From UBA2336 sp031395485 (GTDB lineage Bacteria; Bacteroidota; Bacteroidia; Cytophagales; Cyclobacteriaceae), in contig JANNUS010000010.1 of the NCBI GenBank assembly GCA_031395485.1, positions 310,001 to 374,000 on the forward strand: 64,000 bases of DNA. Direction: 5' to 3'. This document shows, piece after piece, positions 19,238 to 27,990 of the stretch. The translations under genes and the position numbers were made by a program. Each line of letters begins with the position of its first letter. Positions within the stretch are counted from its first letter, which is position 1. A model generated the notes under the pieces. It was not told where the DNA came from. It saw nothing but the letters and a program-made list of their open reading frames with translations, and did no database searches.

Positions 19238-21301
19238 TTATACTTTTGGAATAGTAAACCAGAAAGTGCTTCCTTTATTTACTTCGCTCTCTACCCAGAT
19301 GCGTCCGCCATTCTTCTCTACAAACTCTTTGCAAAGAATAAGTCCAAGACCCGTACCTTTTTCATTCTCGGTACCTGGGGTACTATAGGGATTAACTTTA
19401 TTGAATAGTTTCTTTTGAATATCTGAAGTCATTCCAATACCATTATCAAGAACCGATACTATCCACTCATTTCCGGGGGCTTCAGCCGATATGGTAATCA
19501 CTCCGCCATCTTTGGTGAATTTAATTGCGTTCGTTAGCAGGTTACGAATTACCAGATTAATTGTATTGCTGTCTGCATAGCCAATGGCATTTTCCGGAAC
19601 GTTGTTTACCATAATTATTTTTTTGCTGTTTAGGGAATGAAGTAATTCTATATTTTCATTCACTATTTTACACAAGGGCACATTGCTAGCTTGTAGGTTT
19701 ATTTTATCCATTTGCAGGACAGTCCAATCTAACAAGTTATTCATCAAAGAGCGCGTATGATTGAATCGTACACGAAGTTCTTTTATTGCCGCGGGAAGTT
19801 CATGCGCTTCTATTGCGCCTTTGTCGAGTAAATCTATTAGTCCTGCAAGCGCATTAACGGGTGAGCGCAGATCGTGTGAGATGATGGAAAAGAATTTATT
19901 TTTTACTTCATTGAGTTGCTCAAGTTCGATACTTCGTTTTTCCATTTCTTCCTGGTGTTGTAGCAACAGCGAATTAATCTGTTTTCTACGTTGGCCGCTT
20001 CTGTACAAGGTGAACAGGAGGATAGCTGTAAAGGCCATTACCACTACAAGAATATTGCGGATGAATCCTTGCTTCCTGATTTCCGACTTTTGATTTCTTT
20101 CCATTAGCGTAAGCGCGGCAATCTGATCATCGCGTGTAGCGGTTTCAAACATGATTTGATCGCGCAATAATTTTTGTTGCATCTCATTGCTGAAAAGACT
20201 GTCGTCCAATACATTGTATTGTTTAAAATATTCTAACGATTTTTTATAGTCACCCTTTTTTTCCCAAAGTATGGAAAGCTGTTTATAGCAGGCGATCTCT
20301 AATACGCGGGCGTTTATTTCCTGAGCTAATGTAACGGCCTTATCTATAAACTTCATAGCATCGTCATATTTTTGTTGCTCGAGATAAACGGTGCCGCGCC
20401 CCAGGTTAACTTCTGCAATACCAAATTTATTTCCTGTTAGTTCGTGCAATTTATAGGTTGAATCATAGTATGCGAATGCGCTCGTGAAATCTCCTTTTTT
20501 AATATATACACTTGCAATCTTTGAAAATGTTTTCGGTCGAAGTTCAACGATTGAAGTAAAGGGTGTAGTAATCATAATTTTCCTTCCTTCATATAAAGAG
20601 AGGTTTAAATAGTGAAGTGCAGAGTCGTATTCGCCCATTCGTAGTTCAACATCACCAATTTCATCTAATGAATAGGGTATGCCCTCTACATCTCCAATTT
20701 CTTCACTATTCTTTTTAGAAAGTCTCAAATGCCTTAATGCGACCTCATATTGACGTAGCTCCTTAAACACTCTCCCTACATTGTGCAGGGCAATATTCAT
20801 GTACAGAGAGTCATTTAAATTTTTAGGATTTTTGCGAAGTAATTTATAGGCAAGTGTTAGGTAATGATAGGCCTCATCATACTCACCAATTTCGTAATAA
20901 TAATTGCCAATGTTACTTTGGCTTAAGCCAATACTTGAACTATCACCTAAAACAATAGCAAACTGTAAGCTCATTGTCTCATGCTTCAATGCCGATGAAT
21001 AGTCACCTTCATAACTATAGCTTAGCGCAAGCTGTTGATTGGCTAAGTATTTAGTATAGGTGCTTCCAGATTTCGAAGCTAATTCAGCTGCTTCTTTAGC
21101 GTATTGTATACTTTTTTGAAAGTTGGAGAAAGTATAATTATCAGCAAGACTAATGAGTACTACCGCACGCACTGTATCTGGAATAGTAGTGGTCAGTACT
21201 TTTTCAAGGCTGTCAATTCTAGTGTTAGTTTGACTAATTGCGTAGATAGAATGACCAACCAAGAAGGCACACAGAATGATGATATGGTATATTCGTTTCA
21301 C
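19238..21301 (-). CDS. Sensor histidine kinase with N-terminal TPR domain
   Basis: I choose the GTG at 21301 as start (687 residues). It forms a GTGA overlap with the nuoH stop and yields a clean signal peptide, VKRIYHIIILCAFLVG, cleaved near ISQ; an upstream ATG at 21331 would put ten non-signal residues first and overlap nuoH by 34 bases. Residues 30-390 are TPR-type helical pairs (for example GNYYYEIGEYDEAYHYL), likely periplasmic. A transmembrane helix (about 413-434) and a short coiled coil follow. The HisKA box FFSIISHDLRSPV has His476, and the ATPase boxes are NLLTNAIKFT, VLDNGIGM and GTGLGLILCKEF. No receiver domain or partner regulator is nearby. Its place between nuoH and nuoI is unusual. 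Confidence 0.93.
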   Translation of the reverse strand: MKRIYHIIILCAFLVGHSIYAISQTNTRIDSLEKVLTTTIPDTVRAVVLISLADNYTFSNFQKSIQYAKEAAELASKSGSTYTKYLANQQLALSYSYEGDYSSALKHETMSLQFAIVLGDSSSIGLSQSNIGNYYYEIGEYDEAYHYLTLAYKLLRKNPKNLNDSLYMNIALHNVGRVFKELRQYEVALRHLRLSKKNSEEIGDVEGIPYSLDEIGDVELRMGEYDSALHYLNLSLYEGRKIMITTPFTSIVELRPKTFSKIASVYIKKGDFTSAFAYYDSTYKLHELTGNKFGIAEVNLGRGTVYLEQQKYDDAMKFIDKAVTLAQEINARVLEIACYKQLSILWEKKGDYKKSLEYFKQYNVLDDSLFSNEMQQKLLRDQIMFETATRDDQIAALTLMERNQKSEIRKQGFIRNILVVVMAFTAILLFTLYRSGQRRKQINSLLLQHQEEMEKRSIELEQLNEVKNKFFSIISHDLRSPVNALAGLIDLLDKGAIEAHELPAAIKELRVRFNHTRSLMNNLLDWTVLQMDKINLQASNVPLCKIVNENIELLHSLNSKKIIMVNNVPENAIGYADSNTINLVIRNLLTNAIKFTKDGGVITISAEAPGNEWIVSVLDNGIGMTSDIQKKLFNKVNPYSTPGTENEKGTGLGLILCKEFVEKNGGRIWVESEVNKGSTFWFTIPKV

Positions 21302-22383
21302 GAAGCGACTATTAATGTCCAAAATCCACATAAAATTACCAAGACCAAAGCAGCAGGGGTTAAATATTTCCAGCTTAACCGGATAAGTTGATCAATACGC
21401 AACCGCGGGAAAGTCCACCGAACCCATATTTGAATGGCTACTAGCAAAAGTGATTTACTCACTAACCAAAAAACTCCCCATGCTGTAAAGCCAAATGTGC
21501 CAGAAATACCGGTGGTCCAGCGGGCTAGCTCAAATGAGCCTATGTTTGGCAAAGGGGTGTTCCAACTACCGAAAAAAAGCACGGCTCCCAACATGCTTAC
21601 GAGTAGCATCATAGCATATTCAGCGAGCATTATAAGTGCCCATCTAAACCCGGAATATTCGGTGTGGTATCCACCCACTAATTCCGATTCAGCTTCTGGC
21701 AAATCAAAAGGAGCTCGGTTTGATTCTGCTAGTGATGCAATAAAAAAAATGATCCATGCTAAAAAAAGAACCGGCATTCTAAAAATATTCCACGTAAAAA
21801 ATCCACCAATAGAAGTGGTTTCAATACTCAGCGATTTAATACCTAAAAAATAATGAGGTACTGTTGATAAATAACTCTGTTGAAAAGAAATTTCCTGGAG
21901 GTCAAGTGTTTGACATACTATACAAACACATAGCACGGAAAGACCAAGTGGAACTTCGTACGAAATTATTTGTGCAACGGAACGAAATGCGCCCAGTGTA
22001 CTGTACTTATTATTTGAGCTCCATCCGGCAACGATAATACCGATCACATCCAGTGAGACAATGGCTAGTAAAAAGAATATGCCCGAGGTGATGCCGGAGC
22101 CGGACCAGGAGGGAGCCAATGGAATTACAGAGAATCCAATAAAGACTACTACAAAAATTAATATTGGTGCAAGCTTAAAAAGTCTGGCATCGGCTTTTGC
22201 AGGTACAATGTCTTCTTTTTGTAAAAGTTTTATTACGTCCGCGATTGATTGCGCCAGCCCATATTTTCCAGTTTCCATGGGCCCGAGCCTATCTTGAATA
22301 AACGCAGAAATTTTCCGCTCAGCATAAATTGCAAAAATGGCATAAATCAAAAAAAAAGGCAGGACGAATATAAGGGTACTCAC
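21298..22383 (-). CDS. nuoH: NADH-quinone oxidoreductase subunit H
   Basis: A membrane subunit that lines the quinone chamber of complex I. Marks are AIYAERKISAFIQDRLGPMETG, the long acidic loop FFIASLAESNRAPFDLPEAESELVGGYHTEYSG, and a final helix bundle. The open frame reaches a TTG at 22416, but I prefer GTG 22383 (MSTLIFVLPFFLIYAIF, about 361 residues), because the additional 11 residues are polar and family members begin close to the first helix. It is the first nuo gene here; nuoA-G are not in the window. murI lies directly upstream on the same strand. Confidence 0.95.
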   Translation of the reverse strand: MSTLIFVLPFFLIYAIFAIYAERKISAFIQDRLGPMETGKYGLAQSIADVIKLLQKEDIVPAKADARLFKLAPILIFVVVFIGFSVIPLAPSWSGSGITSGIFFLLAIVSLDVIGIIVAGWSSNNKYSTLGAFRSVAQIISYEVPLGLSVLCVCIVCQTLDLQEISFQQSYLSTVPHYFLGIKSLSIETTSIGGFFTWNIFRMPVLFLAWIIFFIASLAESNRAPFDLPEAESELVGGYHTEYSGFRWALIMLAEYAMMLLVSMLGAVLFFGSWNTPLPNIGSFELARWTTGISGTFGFTAWGVFWLVSKSLLLVAIQIWVRWTFPRLRIDQLIRLSWKYLTPAALVLVILCGFWTLIVAS

Positions 22384-22466
22384 TTCACGAGAATTTATGA
22401 ACTTCAAATTGGGCAAAAGTTTCGAAGTAATTTGTTAAATAGTTCACTAAAAAGTACATGGTGGGC

Positions 22467-23279
22467 TTAATTCCACAGTGGATGCTTCTCCAAATGAACT
22501 TGTTCCTGAAAGAAGAGTCGTGTAGAGGCTTCAAAGGATGATGTGTAATCAGAAACAAGGAATTGGTGCGTGGGTTTTACTAGGGTTGAATTCAATAAAT
22601 GATTCTCGAAAAGATGCTTTTTCAATGCAATGGCTACAACTTCGGATGAGTCTAGAATGGTTAATTTATTCTTATAGAATTCATTTATTTCTTTTTTAAT
22701 AAGAGGGTAGTGCGTACAAGCCAGAATAAGGGCTTCTATATTTTGTAAAGCTGAATCAGCAAGATATTGGGCAATAATTTCATGACTAATCTGATTATCG
22801 AAAAAACCTTCTTCAATCATGGGAGCCAGCAACGGAGTAGCCACCGATTGTAGTTTGATGTTATTTTTAGCTTCTTCAATTTTTCGCAGGTATACTCCCG
22901 ATTGCACAGTTCGTTTAGTTCCGATTAAGCCTACTTTTTTTTCGGAATATTGATTGACCACGAGGTTAACCATTGGGTCTATCACATTTATAATTTTAAC
23001 CGAACGTACATATTCTTTGAGGAGCTCGTAAGCTGCCGAACTGGCCGAATTACAGGCAATAACAATAACCTTACAACCTTTTTTGAGCAGAACATCGGCA
23101 ATTTTAACTGAGTATGCCTGAATAGCAGCCTCTGATTTGTCACCGTACGGTAAATGCGCTGTGTCGCCAAAGTATACCAGACTCTCATTTGGCAATAGCT
23201 GCGAAATGGCATGGGCGACAGTAAGGCCTCCAATGCCGCTGTCAAATATACCAATAGGGGCTTCTGATGATGAGTTCAA
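22467..23279 (-). CDS. murI: Glutamate racemase
   Basis: A 270-residue enzyme that converts L- to D-glutamate for peptidoglycan. The two catalytic cysteines are Cys76 in VIACNSAS and Cys188 in LACTHYPL; the N-terminal IGIFDSGIGGLTV with Asp13 and the PYGDKS motif are intact. It lies about 80 bases upstream of nuoH with the same orientation and no visible terminator between them. Confidence 0.97.
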   Translation of the reverse strand: MNSSSEAPIGIFDSGIGGLTVAHAISQLLPNESLVYFGDTAHLPYGDKSEAAIQAYSVKIADVLLKKGCKVIVIACNSASSAAYELLKEYVRSVKIINVIDPMVNLVVNQYSEKKVGLIGTKRTVQSGVYLRKIEEAKNNIKLQSVATPLLAPMIEEGFFDNQISHEIIAQYLADSALQNIEALILACTHYPLIKKEINEFYKNKLTILDSSEVVAIALKKHLFENHLLNSTLVKPTHQFLVSDYTSSFEASTRLFFQEQVHLEKHPLWN

Positions 23280-23307
23280 TAAGTTTTTGAGTTACACAAA
23301 TAAAAAT

Positions 23308-23332
23308 AAAGAACCCCATTGATTCAATGGGG
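23308..23332 (-). terminator. Probable rho-independent terminator downstream of the zinc-ribbon membrane protein gene
   Basis: A perfect inverted repeat at 23314-23332 (CCCCATTGA, centre T, TCAATGGGG). On the minus strand it is followed by TTCTTTATTTTTATTTG, a broken U-tract. It lies 29 bases beyond the stop of the gene at 23361-24104 and just upstream of the murI start at 23279. Confidence 0.75.
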
Positions 23333-23360
23333 CTCGGGTAATATAATATTCAAGTAAGAT

Positions 23361-24104
23361 TTATGCGTTATCCGAAAGCTTAGCCAGTTTAACTTCACGA
23401 GCCTCGCGGTGATTACAATAATCGCATTTAAAATGTTTTAACAGTAATCCCGATTCGTTGGTTGTGGGTTTTACTTCAATTTCTTCGCGGTCAAGTTTCA
23501 TGGTATAATAACCACACTCCGAGCATTCTTCAACGTGCTGATAAGCATTGTATTTTTCAATTTTCTTCTCACCTGTTTTCTCATCCACCCACACATCGTA
23601 GTCTACTGAGTGCACAGTGGCTTGTTCATTGGCCATATCTGCATCAAGATGAGCATCTTCCTCATCTTCTTTGAGTTTTCGCATAGCGTTTCCGGCCGAA
23701 GAAGTACGAGGGGTGTTACGTAATTTACTCAGCCTCTTTTCAAGATATTTTGGGTAATAAATGCGCACCATGCTATAAAATGTGAAATACGCAATAAGTG
23801 TTAAGCTAACGGTAATAAAAATTCTAACGTAAAAGAATAACATGCCCCGGGCATTAGAGGTAATCTGTTCTGTTAATATTGTATTTGCAAAAAGAGCAGC
23901 AGCAAGGATGATTGCCATAACAGCATACCAGAAATACCGAATCTCATGTAGATTTACATAGTCGTATTTTTCCTTATAATCTTTAATTTGAAAAACTTTG
24001 AATTCGTGATAGAGCAAAATTAGCACCCCTACACCTACCAAAGCGAAGCACCCGCGAAGCATGTAAAAGTCCCAAGAAATTAGAAAAGCGTGATTAGTTT
24101 CCAT
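23361..24104 (-). CDS. Membrane protein with C-terminal two-CxxC zinc ribbon, function unknown
   Basis: A 247-residue protein with three likely transmembrane helices in its first 130 residues (CFALVGVGVLILLYHEF, YFWYAVMAIILAAALFA, FFYVRIFITVSLTLIAYF). A basic cytoplasmic stretch YYPKYLEKRLSKLRNTPR follows. The tail carries CSECGYYTM and CDYCNHREAREV, a pair of CxxC knuckles expected to bind one zinc. I do not recognise a named family. It is transcribed alone, with a terminator after it and the divergent fabI gene ahead. Confidence 0.82.
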   Translation of the reverse strand: METNHAFLISWDFYMLRGCFALVGVGVLILLYHEFKVFQIKDYKEKYDYVNLHEIRYFWYAVMAIILAAALFANTILTEQITSNARGMLFFYVRIFITVSLTLIAYFTFYSMVRIYYPKYLEKRLSKLRNTPRTSSAGNAMRKLKEDEEDAHLDADMANEQATVHSVDYDVWVDEKTGEKKIEKYNAYQHVEECSECGYYTMKLDREEIEVKPTTNESGLLLKHFKCDYCNHREAREVKLAKLSDNA

Positions 24105-24231
24105 AGAGGTTTAAGGGTTTTTGAATGGATAAATTTATTAAAATCTTTTAGAAATTAGGTATGTGGCCTCAATCTTGTTTTTCCTCCTAATCAGTACAAT
24201 GTGTATAATTGTGCTATAAACGAAAACACGA

Positions 24232-25044
24232 ATGGCTTATAACGTATTGAAAGGAAAGCGGGGTATTATCTTTGGTGCCCTTGACGAAAACTCAATTGCT
24301 TGGAAAACAGCACTTAAAGTGAAAGAAGAAGGGGGAAGTTTTACCCTTTCAAATGCCCCAATTGCCATGCGAATGGGCAAAATTAATGAATTGGCCAAAG
24401 CCTGTAATGCTGAGGTTATTCCGGCCGATGCAACTTCGGAGCAAGATTTGAATTTAGTGTTTACCAAATCGATGGATGTGCTGGGCGGCAAAATTGACTT
24501 TGTACTACACTCCATTGGCATGAGCCCAAACGTGCGTAAAAATAAGGCTTATGGTGACTTGAATTATGAGTGGTTTTTAAAAACATTAGATATATCGGGG
24601 CTGTCATTTCATAAAGTAATGCAAACAGCCGAAAAAACCGATGCCATGAATGAGTGGGGGTCGATTGTTGCACTGAGTTATATAGCCGCACAGCGAACAT
24701 TCCCCGATTATTCCGACATGGCTCAGGCTAAATCGGTACTTGAGTCTATCGCTAGAAGTTATGGTTATCGGTTTGGGAAACTAAAGAAAGTGCGTGTGAA
24801 TACCATTTCTCAATCGCCTACCAAGACGACAGCCGGTGCTGGCATTTCTGGCTTTGATGTGTTTTATGATTATGCACAAATGATGTCACCACTTGGTAAT
24901 GCCGCTGGAGAAGATTGTGCCAATTACATCGTTGCTATGTTTTCAGACTTCACTCGTTTTGTTACCATGCAAAACTTAATGCATGATGGAGGGTTTTCTT
25001 CTACTGGTATTACGGAAGATTTGATTGAACGCCTTACTAAGTAA
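24232..25044 (+). CDS. fabI: Enoyl-[acyl-carrier-protein] reductase (NADH)
   Basis: A 270-residue short-chain dehydrogenase-type enzyme that performs the last reduction in each fatty-acid elongation cycle. It has the FabI-type cofactor loop (GKRGIIFGALDENSIAW), HSIGMSP in place of the classical NNAG motif, and the catalytic residues Tyr150, Tyr160 and Lys167 (SYIAAQRTFPDYSDMAQAK). Length is as expected. The 127-base divergent region to the zinc-ribbon gene should hold its promoter, but I see no perfect TAnnTTTG. ispE follows after 46 bases that contain a heptamer repeat. Confidence 0.96.
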   Translation: MAYNVLKGKRGIIFGALDENSIAWKTALKVKEEGGSFTLSNAPIAMRMGKINELAKACNAEVIPADATSEQDLNLVFTKSMDVLGGKIDFVLHSIGMSPNVRKNKAYGDLNYEWFLKTLDISGLSFHKVMQTAEKTDAMNEWGSIVALSYIAAQRTFPDYSDMAQAKSVLESIARSYGYRFGKLKKVRVNTISQSPTKTTAGAGISGFDVFYDYAQMMSPLGNAAGEDCANYIVAMFSDFTRFVTMQNLMHDGGFSSTGITEDLIERLTK

Positions 25045-25053
25045 TTTAACCTG

Positions 25054-25088
25054 CCCGTTGCCGGATACCGGTAACGGGTAACGGGTAA
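25054..25088. repeat. 7-bp tandem repeat (CGGGTAA type, five degenerate copies) with inverted repeat
   Basis: Five consecutive heptamers between fabI and ispE: CCCGTTG, CCGGATA, CCGGTAA, CGGGTAA, CGGGTAA, ending two bases before the ispE ATG. The first part is also an inverted repeat (CCCGTTGCCGG, three-base loop, CCGGTAACGGG, with one G-T pair). The unit differs by one base from that at the purF locus read on the other strand (CGGATAA). Confidence 0.8.
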
Positions 25089-25090
25089 CT

Positions 25091-25903
25091 ATGATTTCCT
25101 TCCCTCCCTGTAAAATCAACCTCGGCTTAAACGTTATTTCAAAACGACCTGACGGATACCACGAGATTGAAACGTGTTTTTATCCAGTCCCCTGGACCGA
25201 TATACTTGAAATATTACCATCAGATGTTTTGACCTTTACAAACTCGGGAAATAGCATACCCGGAAAAAATGATGATAATCTTTGTTTACGGGCTTACCAG
25301 TTATTGAAAAGTGATTTTAATTTAGCTCCAGTAAAAATTCATCTGCATAAAATAATTCCTACTGGGGCTGGCTTAGGTGGCGGCTCTTCTAATGCAGCCT
25401 TCACGCTTCGGTTATTGAATACAATTTTTAATCTCGGGTTGAATGTCAATCAGCTAAGGACGTATGCCGCCCAACTTGGCAGTGATTGTGCATTCTTTAT
25501 GGAAGATAAGCCCATGATTGGTAGTGGCAGGGGAGAGGTATTAAGGGAGGCTAAATTAAAATTGGAAGAAAAATTTATAGTGATAGTAAAGCCAACGGTG
25601 CATATATCTACTGAGGAAGCATACAGGGGTGTAAAGTCCGTGTTTAAAATTGTAGACATTAAAGATTTGATAGCGCGCGCAACTTTCGAAAGTTGGAAGA
25701 ATTTATTAGTGAATGACTTTGAAGAATCAGTTTTTGAAATGCATCCACTCATTCAGGAGATCAAAAATAAGTTGTACGGGCATGGTGCTTTCTATGCTAG
25801 TATGAGTGGGTCGGGATCGGCCATTTATGGAATTTTTGATGAGCCAGTAAAACTGAAGGATCATTTTCCCGCCATGACCTATTGGAGTGGAGTATTAAAT
25901 TAG
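25091..25903 (+). CDS. ispE: 4-diphosphocytidyl-2-C-methyl-D-erythritol kinase
   Basis: A 270-residue GHMP-family kinase of the non-mevalonate isoprenoid pathway that phosphorylates CDP-methylerythritol. The N-terminal CKINLGLNVISKRPDGYHEI carries the conserved Lys/Asn and the PDGYH signature. The ATP loop is PTGAGLGGGSSNAAF (about residue 95) and the C-terminal motif is MSGSGSAIYGIF. The start is an ATG immediately after the heptamer repeat, so the repeat occupies the ribosome-binding region. Confidence 0.96.
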   Translation: MISFPPCKINLGLNVISKRPDGYHEIETCFYPVPWTDILEILPSDVLTFTNSGNSIPGKNDDNLCLRAYQLLKSDFNLAPVKIHLHKIIPTGAGLGGGSSNAAFTLRLLNTIFNLGLNVNQLRTYAAQLGSDCAFFMEDKPMIGSGRGEVLREAKLKLEEKFIVIVKPTVHISTEEAYRGVKSVFKIVDIKDLIARATFESWKNLLVNDFEESVFEMHPLIQEIKNKLYGHGAFYASMSGSGSAIYGIFDEPVKLKDHFPAMTYWSGVLN

Positions 25904-25917
25904 TTTCTATTTAGAAA

Positions 25918-26817
25918 TTAATTCTTAACAACCTGCGTATTAAATTTATTCTTTATGAAAGGATAGGCTACCACAGCCCCAAGAATAACAAATGTACCCA
26001 GATAGAAATTCCAACTCATAACCTCTTTCTCTCGGAATATTAAAAGGGCCAGAATTATTCCGTAAACCGGTTCAAGATTTAACGTTAGTTGTATAAAGAA
26101 TACAGAAAGTTTTTTTGTAAGATTAATGGCCACTGCGTATGCGTATACCGAGCAAACAAGTGAAAGTATTGCAATCCAAAACCAATCTGTTAGCGTAGGT
26201 GTTAGATGAAGCTGCCCATCAGTAGCCCATTGATCCATATAAAATGGAAAGAAAATAACAACGCCAAGGCAAGCGCCTGCCATTTCGTAAAATGTGATAG
26301 TAAGGGAACTGATTCGGGTAACCAGTTTTGAATTAATGACAGCGAAAATTGCGCACGTTAGCCCCGATAGAATTCCGAGAAAAAGCCCCATGGGATATTG
26401 AAAGTTAAACGAAAAAATAATGTACAGGCCAACAATCACAACGAAGCCGAGGCCGACTTCTAAAAATTGAATTTTGGTTTTCTTCGCGAACGGCTCAATG
26501 AAGGCAGCCCATAACGAGCAAGTGGCAAAGCCAACAAGGCTGGTAGATGGATTTGAAATACGGCCAGACACAAAAAATGTTAACCAATGAATAGCGACAA
26601 TGAAACCCGTTAGTATCAACAATAGTAAATCTGAGGAGGAAACTTTAAAAGAACCTCGCATCATAAGAATGACAATGCCCATGCCTAGCGCTGCCAAAAA
26701 AGTACGGTAAAACACCATCTCTACAGCCGGTATGGTTATAAGTTTTCCTATAATAGCCGTAAAGCCCCAAAGAAAAACGAGAAAATGAAGTTTGAAGTAA
26801 TCAGTATTAGTGGCCAT
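25918..26817 (-). CDS. EamA/DMT-family transporter
   Basis: A 299-residue inner-membrane protein with about ten hydrophobic helices in two EamA halves (the drug/metabolite transporter superfamily). The first half includes FLWGFTAIIGKLITIPAVEMVFYRT and the second TFYEMAGACLGVVIFFPFY and LNLEPVYGIILALLIFREKEVMSW. Substrate cannot be predicted. Its ATG overlaps the stop of the LptF/G gene by one base (TAATG). It converges with ispE. Confidence 0.9.
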   Translation of the reverse strand: MATNTDYFKLHFLVFLWGFTAIIGKLITIPAVEMVFYRTFLAALGMGIVILMMRGSFKVSSSDLLLLILTGFIVAIHWLTFFVSGRISNPSTSLVGFATCSLWAAFIEPFAKKTKIQFLEVGLGFVVIVGLYIIFSFNFQYPMGLFLGILSGLTCAIFAVINSKLVTRISSLTITFYEMAGACLGVVIFFPFYMDQWATDGQLHLTPTLTDWFWIAILSLVCSVYAYAVAINLTKKLSVFFIQLTLNLEPVYGIILALLIFREKEVMSWNFYLGTFVILGAVVAYPFIKNKFNTQVVKN

Positions 26818-27989
26818 TATCGCGGAACGTATTTATACATAATTGCAGAGATGACGCCAAAGATAGCTGTAGGAATCCAAACCGAAATTTGAGGAGGTAA
26901 CGCACCGGCTTCGGCAAAGGTGCGGAACATCATAAAAAATAAAATAAAAATGAATGACAGCGCAAAACCTAAAGCGATTTGAGAGCCTGTTCCTCCGCGA
27001 CTTTTTCGGGAAGAAACGATAACGCCCATAAACGTTAATATAAATATGGAGAATGGAGCGGCAAAGCGCGAGTATTTTTCAACCTCGTATTCAGCTATAC
27101 CCGAAGAGCCCCTGGCCTTAAGTGTTTTTATATACTTACTAAGTTCAGTTAATGTAAGTCCATCATATTTTCGATAGTCATTATCAAATTCTTTAGGATG
27201 TATATTAAGCGCGGTATCCATCGGTAATTTTTTGGTTAGTGCGAGGCTCTGCTTACCTGGGACGTCTTCTAAAGTTGCTTGGAGAGGAGCGGTTAGCACA
27301 TCTGTTTCAACTACTGAGGTGCCGGGCGAATTAGTAACCGGCTCGAAAATTTTATTCACATCGATCAGTTCCCAATCGTATAATGTCCATATATTTTTTG
27401 TTGTGTCCCACTCAATTCGTTTGGCGGAAAGCTTTTCTAGAAGTTTCCCATCCTCAAACCGTTCCAGCGTAAAAGTATATCCTTTATCAGTTGAATTATT
27501 GTAGTTCTGTAAATACAAAATTGTATTCGGTGCAACCTGCATATGAATGTTGCGGTAACTGGAAGAAGTTTTTGCTTTGATGTACTCTAGTTCAAAAGCA
27601 AGTCTAGATTTATTAGAGTTAGGAATAACCCAGCCGTTTAACCAAAAGCTGGTAGAGGCAATAAGCAGTGCTCCAATAAGATAGGGCAATAGCAATCTTC
27701 TGAAACTCATACCACTGCTTAACATGGCGACTATTTCGGTATGACCGGCCATTTTTGCTGTAATAAAAACCGTTGCTATAAAAACCGTAATGGGGGTTAT
27801 CAGCCCGGCAATCCACGGAATAAAATCACCGTAGTAGTCTAAAATCTGGAGAAAACTCAAATTGGCCTTGGCGTACTTATCGGTTTTTTCGGTAAGATCG
27901 ATTACCGTAATTACGGCCAGCAATAAAAACACTACAAAAACGTATGTGCTAAGAAGTTGTTTTAATATGTATCGATCAAGTAGCTTCAT
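26817..27989 (-). CDS. LptF/LptG family lipopolysaccharide export permease
   Basis: A 390-residue member of the YjgP/YjgQ family. These form the membrane part of the Lpt ABC transporter, which extracts lipopolysaccharide from the inner membrane. It begins MKLLDRYILKQLLSTYVFV, followed by helices and the conserved AMLSSGMSFRRLLLPY coupling region. A periplasmic beta-jellyroll domain comes between helices three and four, then three C-terminal helices. It is located one base after the tgt stop and overlaps the EamA gene, so the three appear co-transcribed. LptF and LptG cannot be told apart here. Confidence 0.92.
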   Translation of the reverse strand: MKLLDRYILKQLLSTYVFVVFLLLAVITVIDLTEKTDKYAKANLSFLQILDYYGDFIPWIAGLITPITVFIATVFITAKMAGHTEIVAMLSSGMSFRRLLLPYLIGALLIASTSFWLNGWVIPNSNKSRLAFELEYIKAKTSSSYRNIHMQVAPNTILYLQNYNNSTDKGYTFTLERFEDGKLLEKLSAKRIEWDTTKNIWTLYDWELIDVNKIFEPVTNSPGTSVVETDVLTAPLQATLEDVPGKQSLALTKKLPMDTALNIHPKEFDNDYRKYDGLTLTELSKYIKTLKARGSSGIAEYEVEKYSRFAAPFSIFILTFMGVIVSSRKSRGGTGSQIALGFALSFIFILFFMMFRTFAEAGALPPQISVWIPTAIFGVISAIMYKYVPR

Positions 27990-27990
27990 T

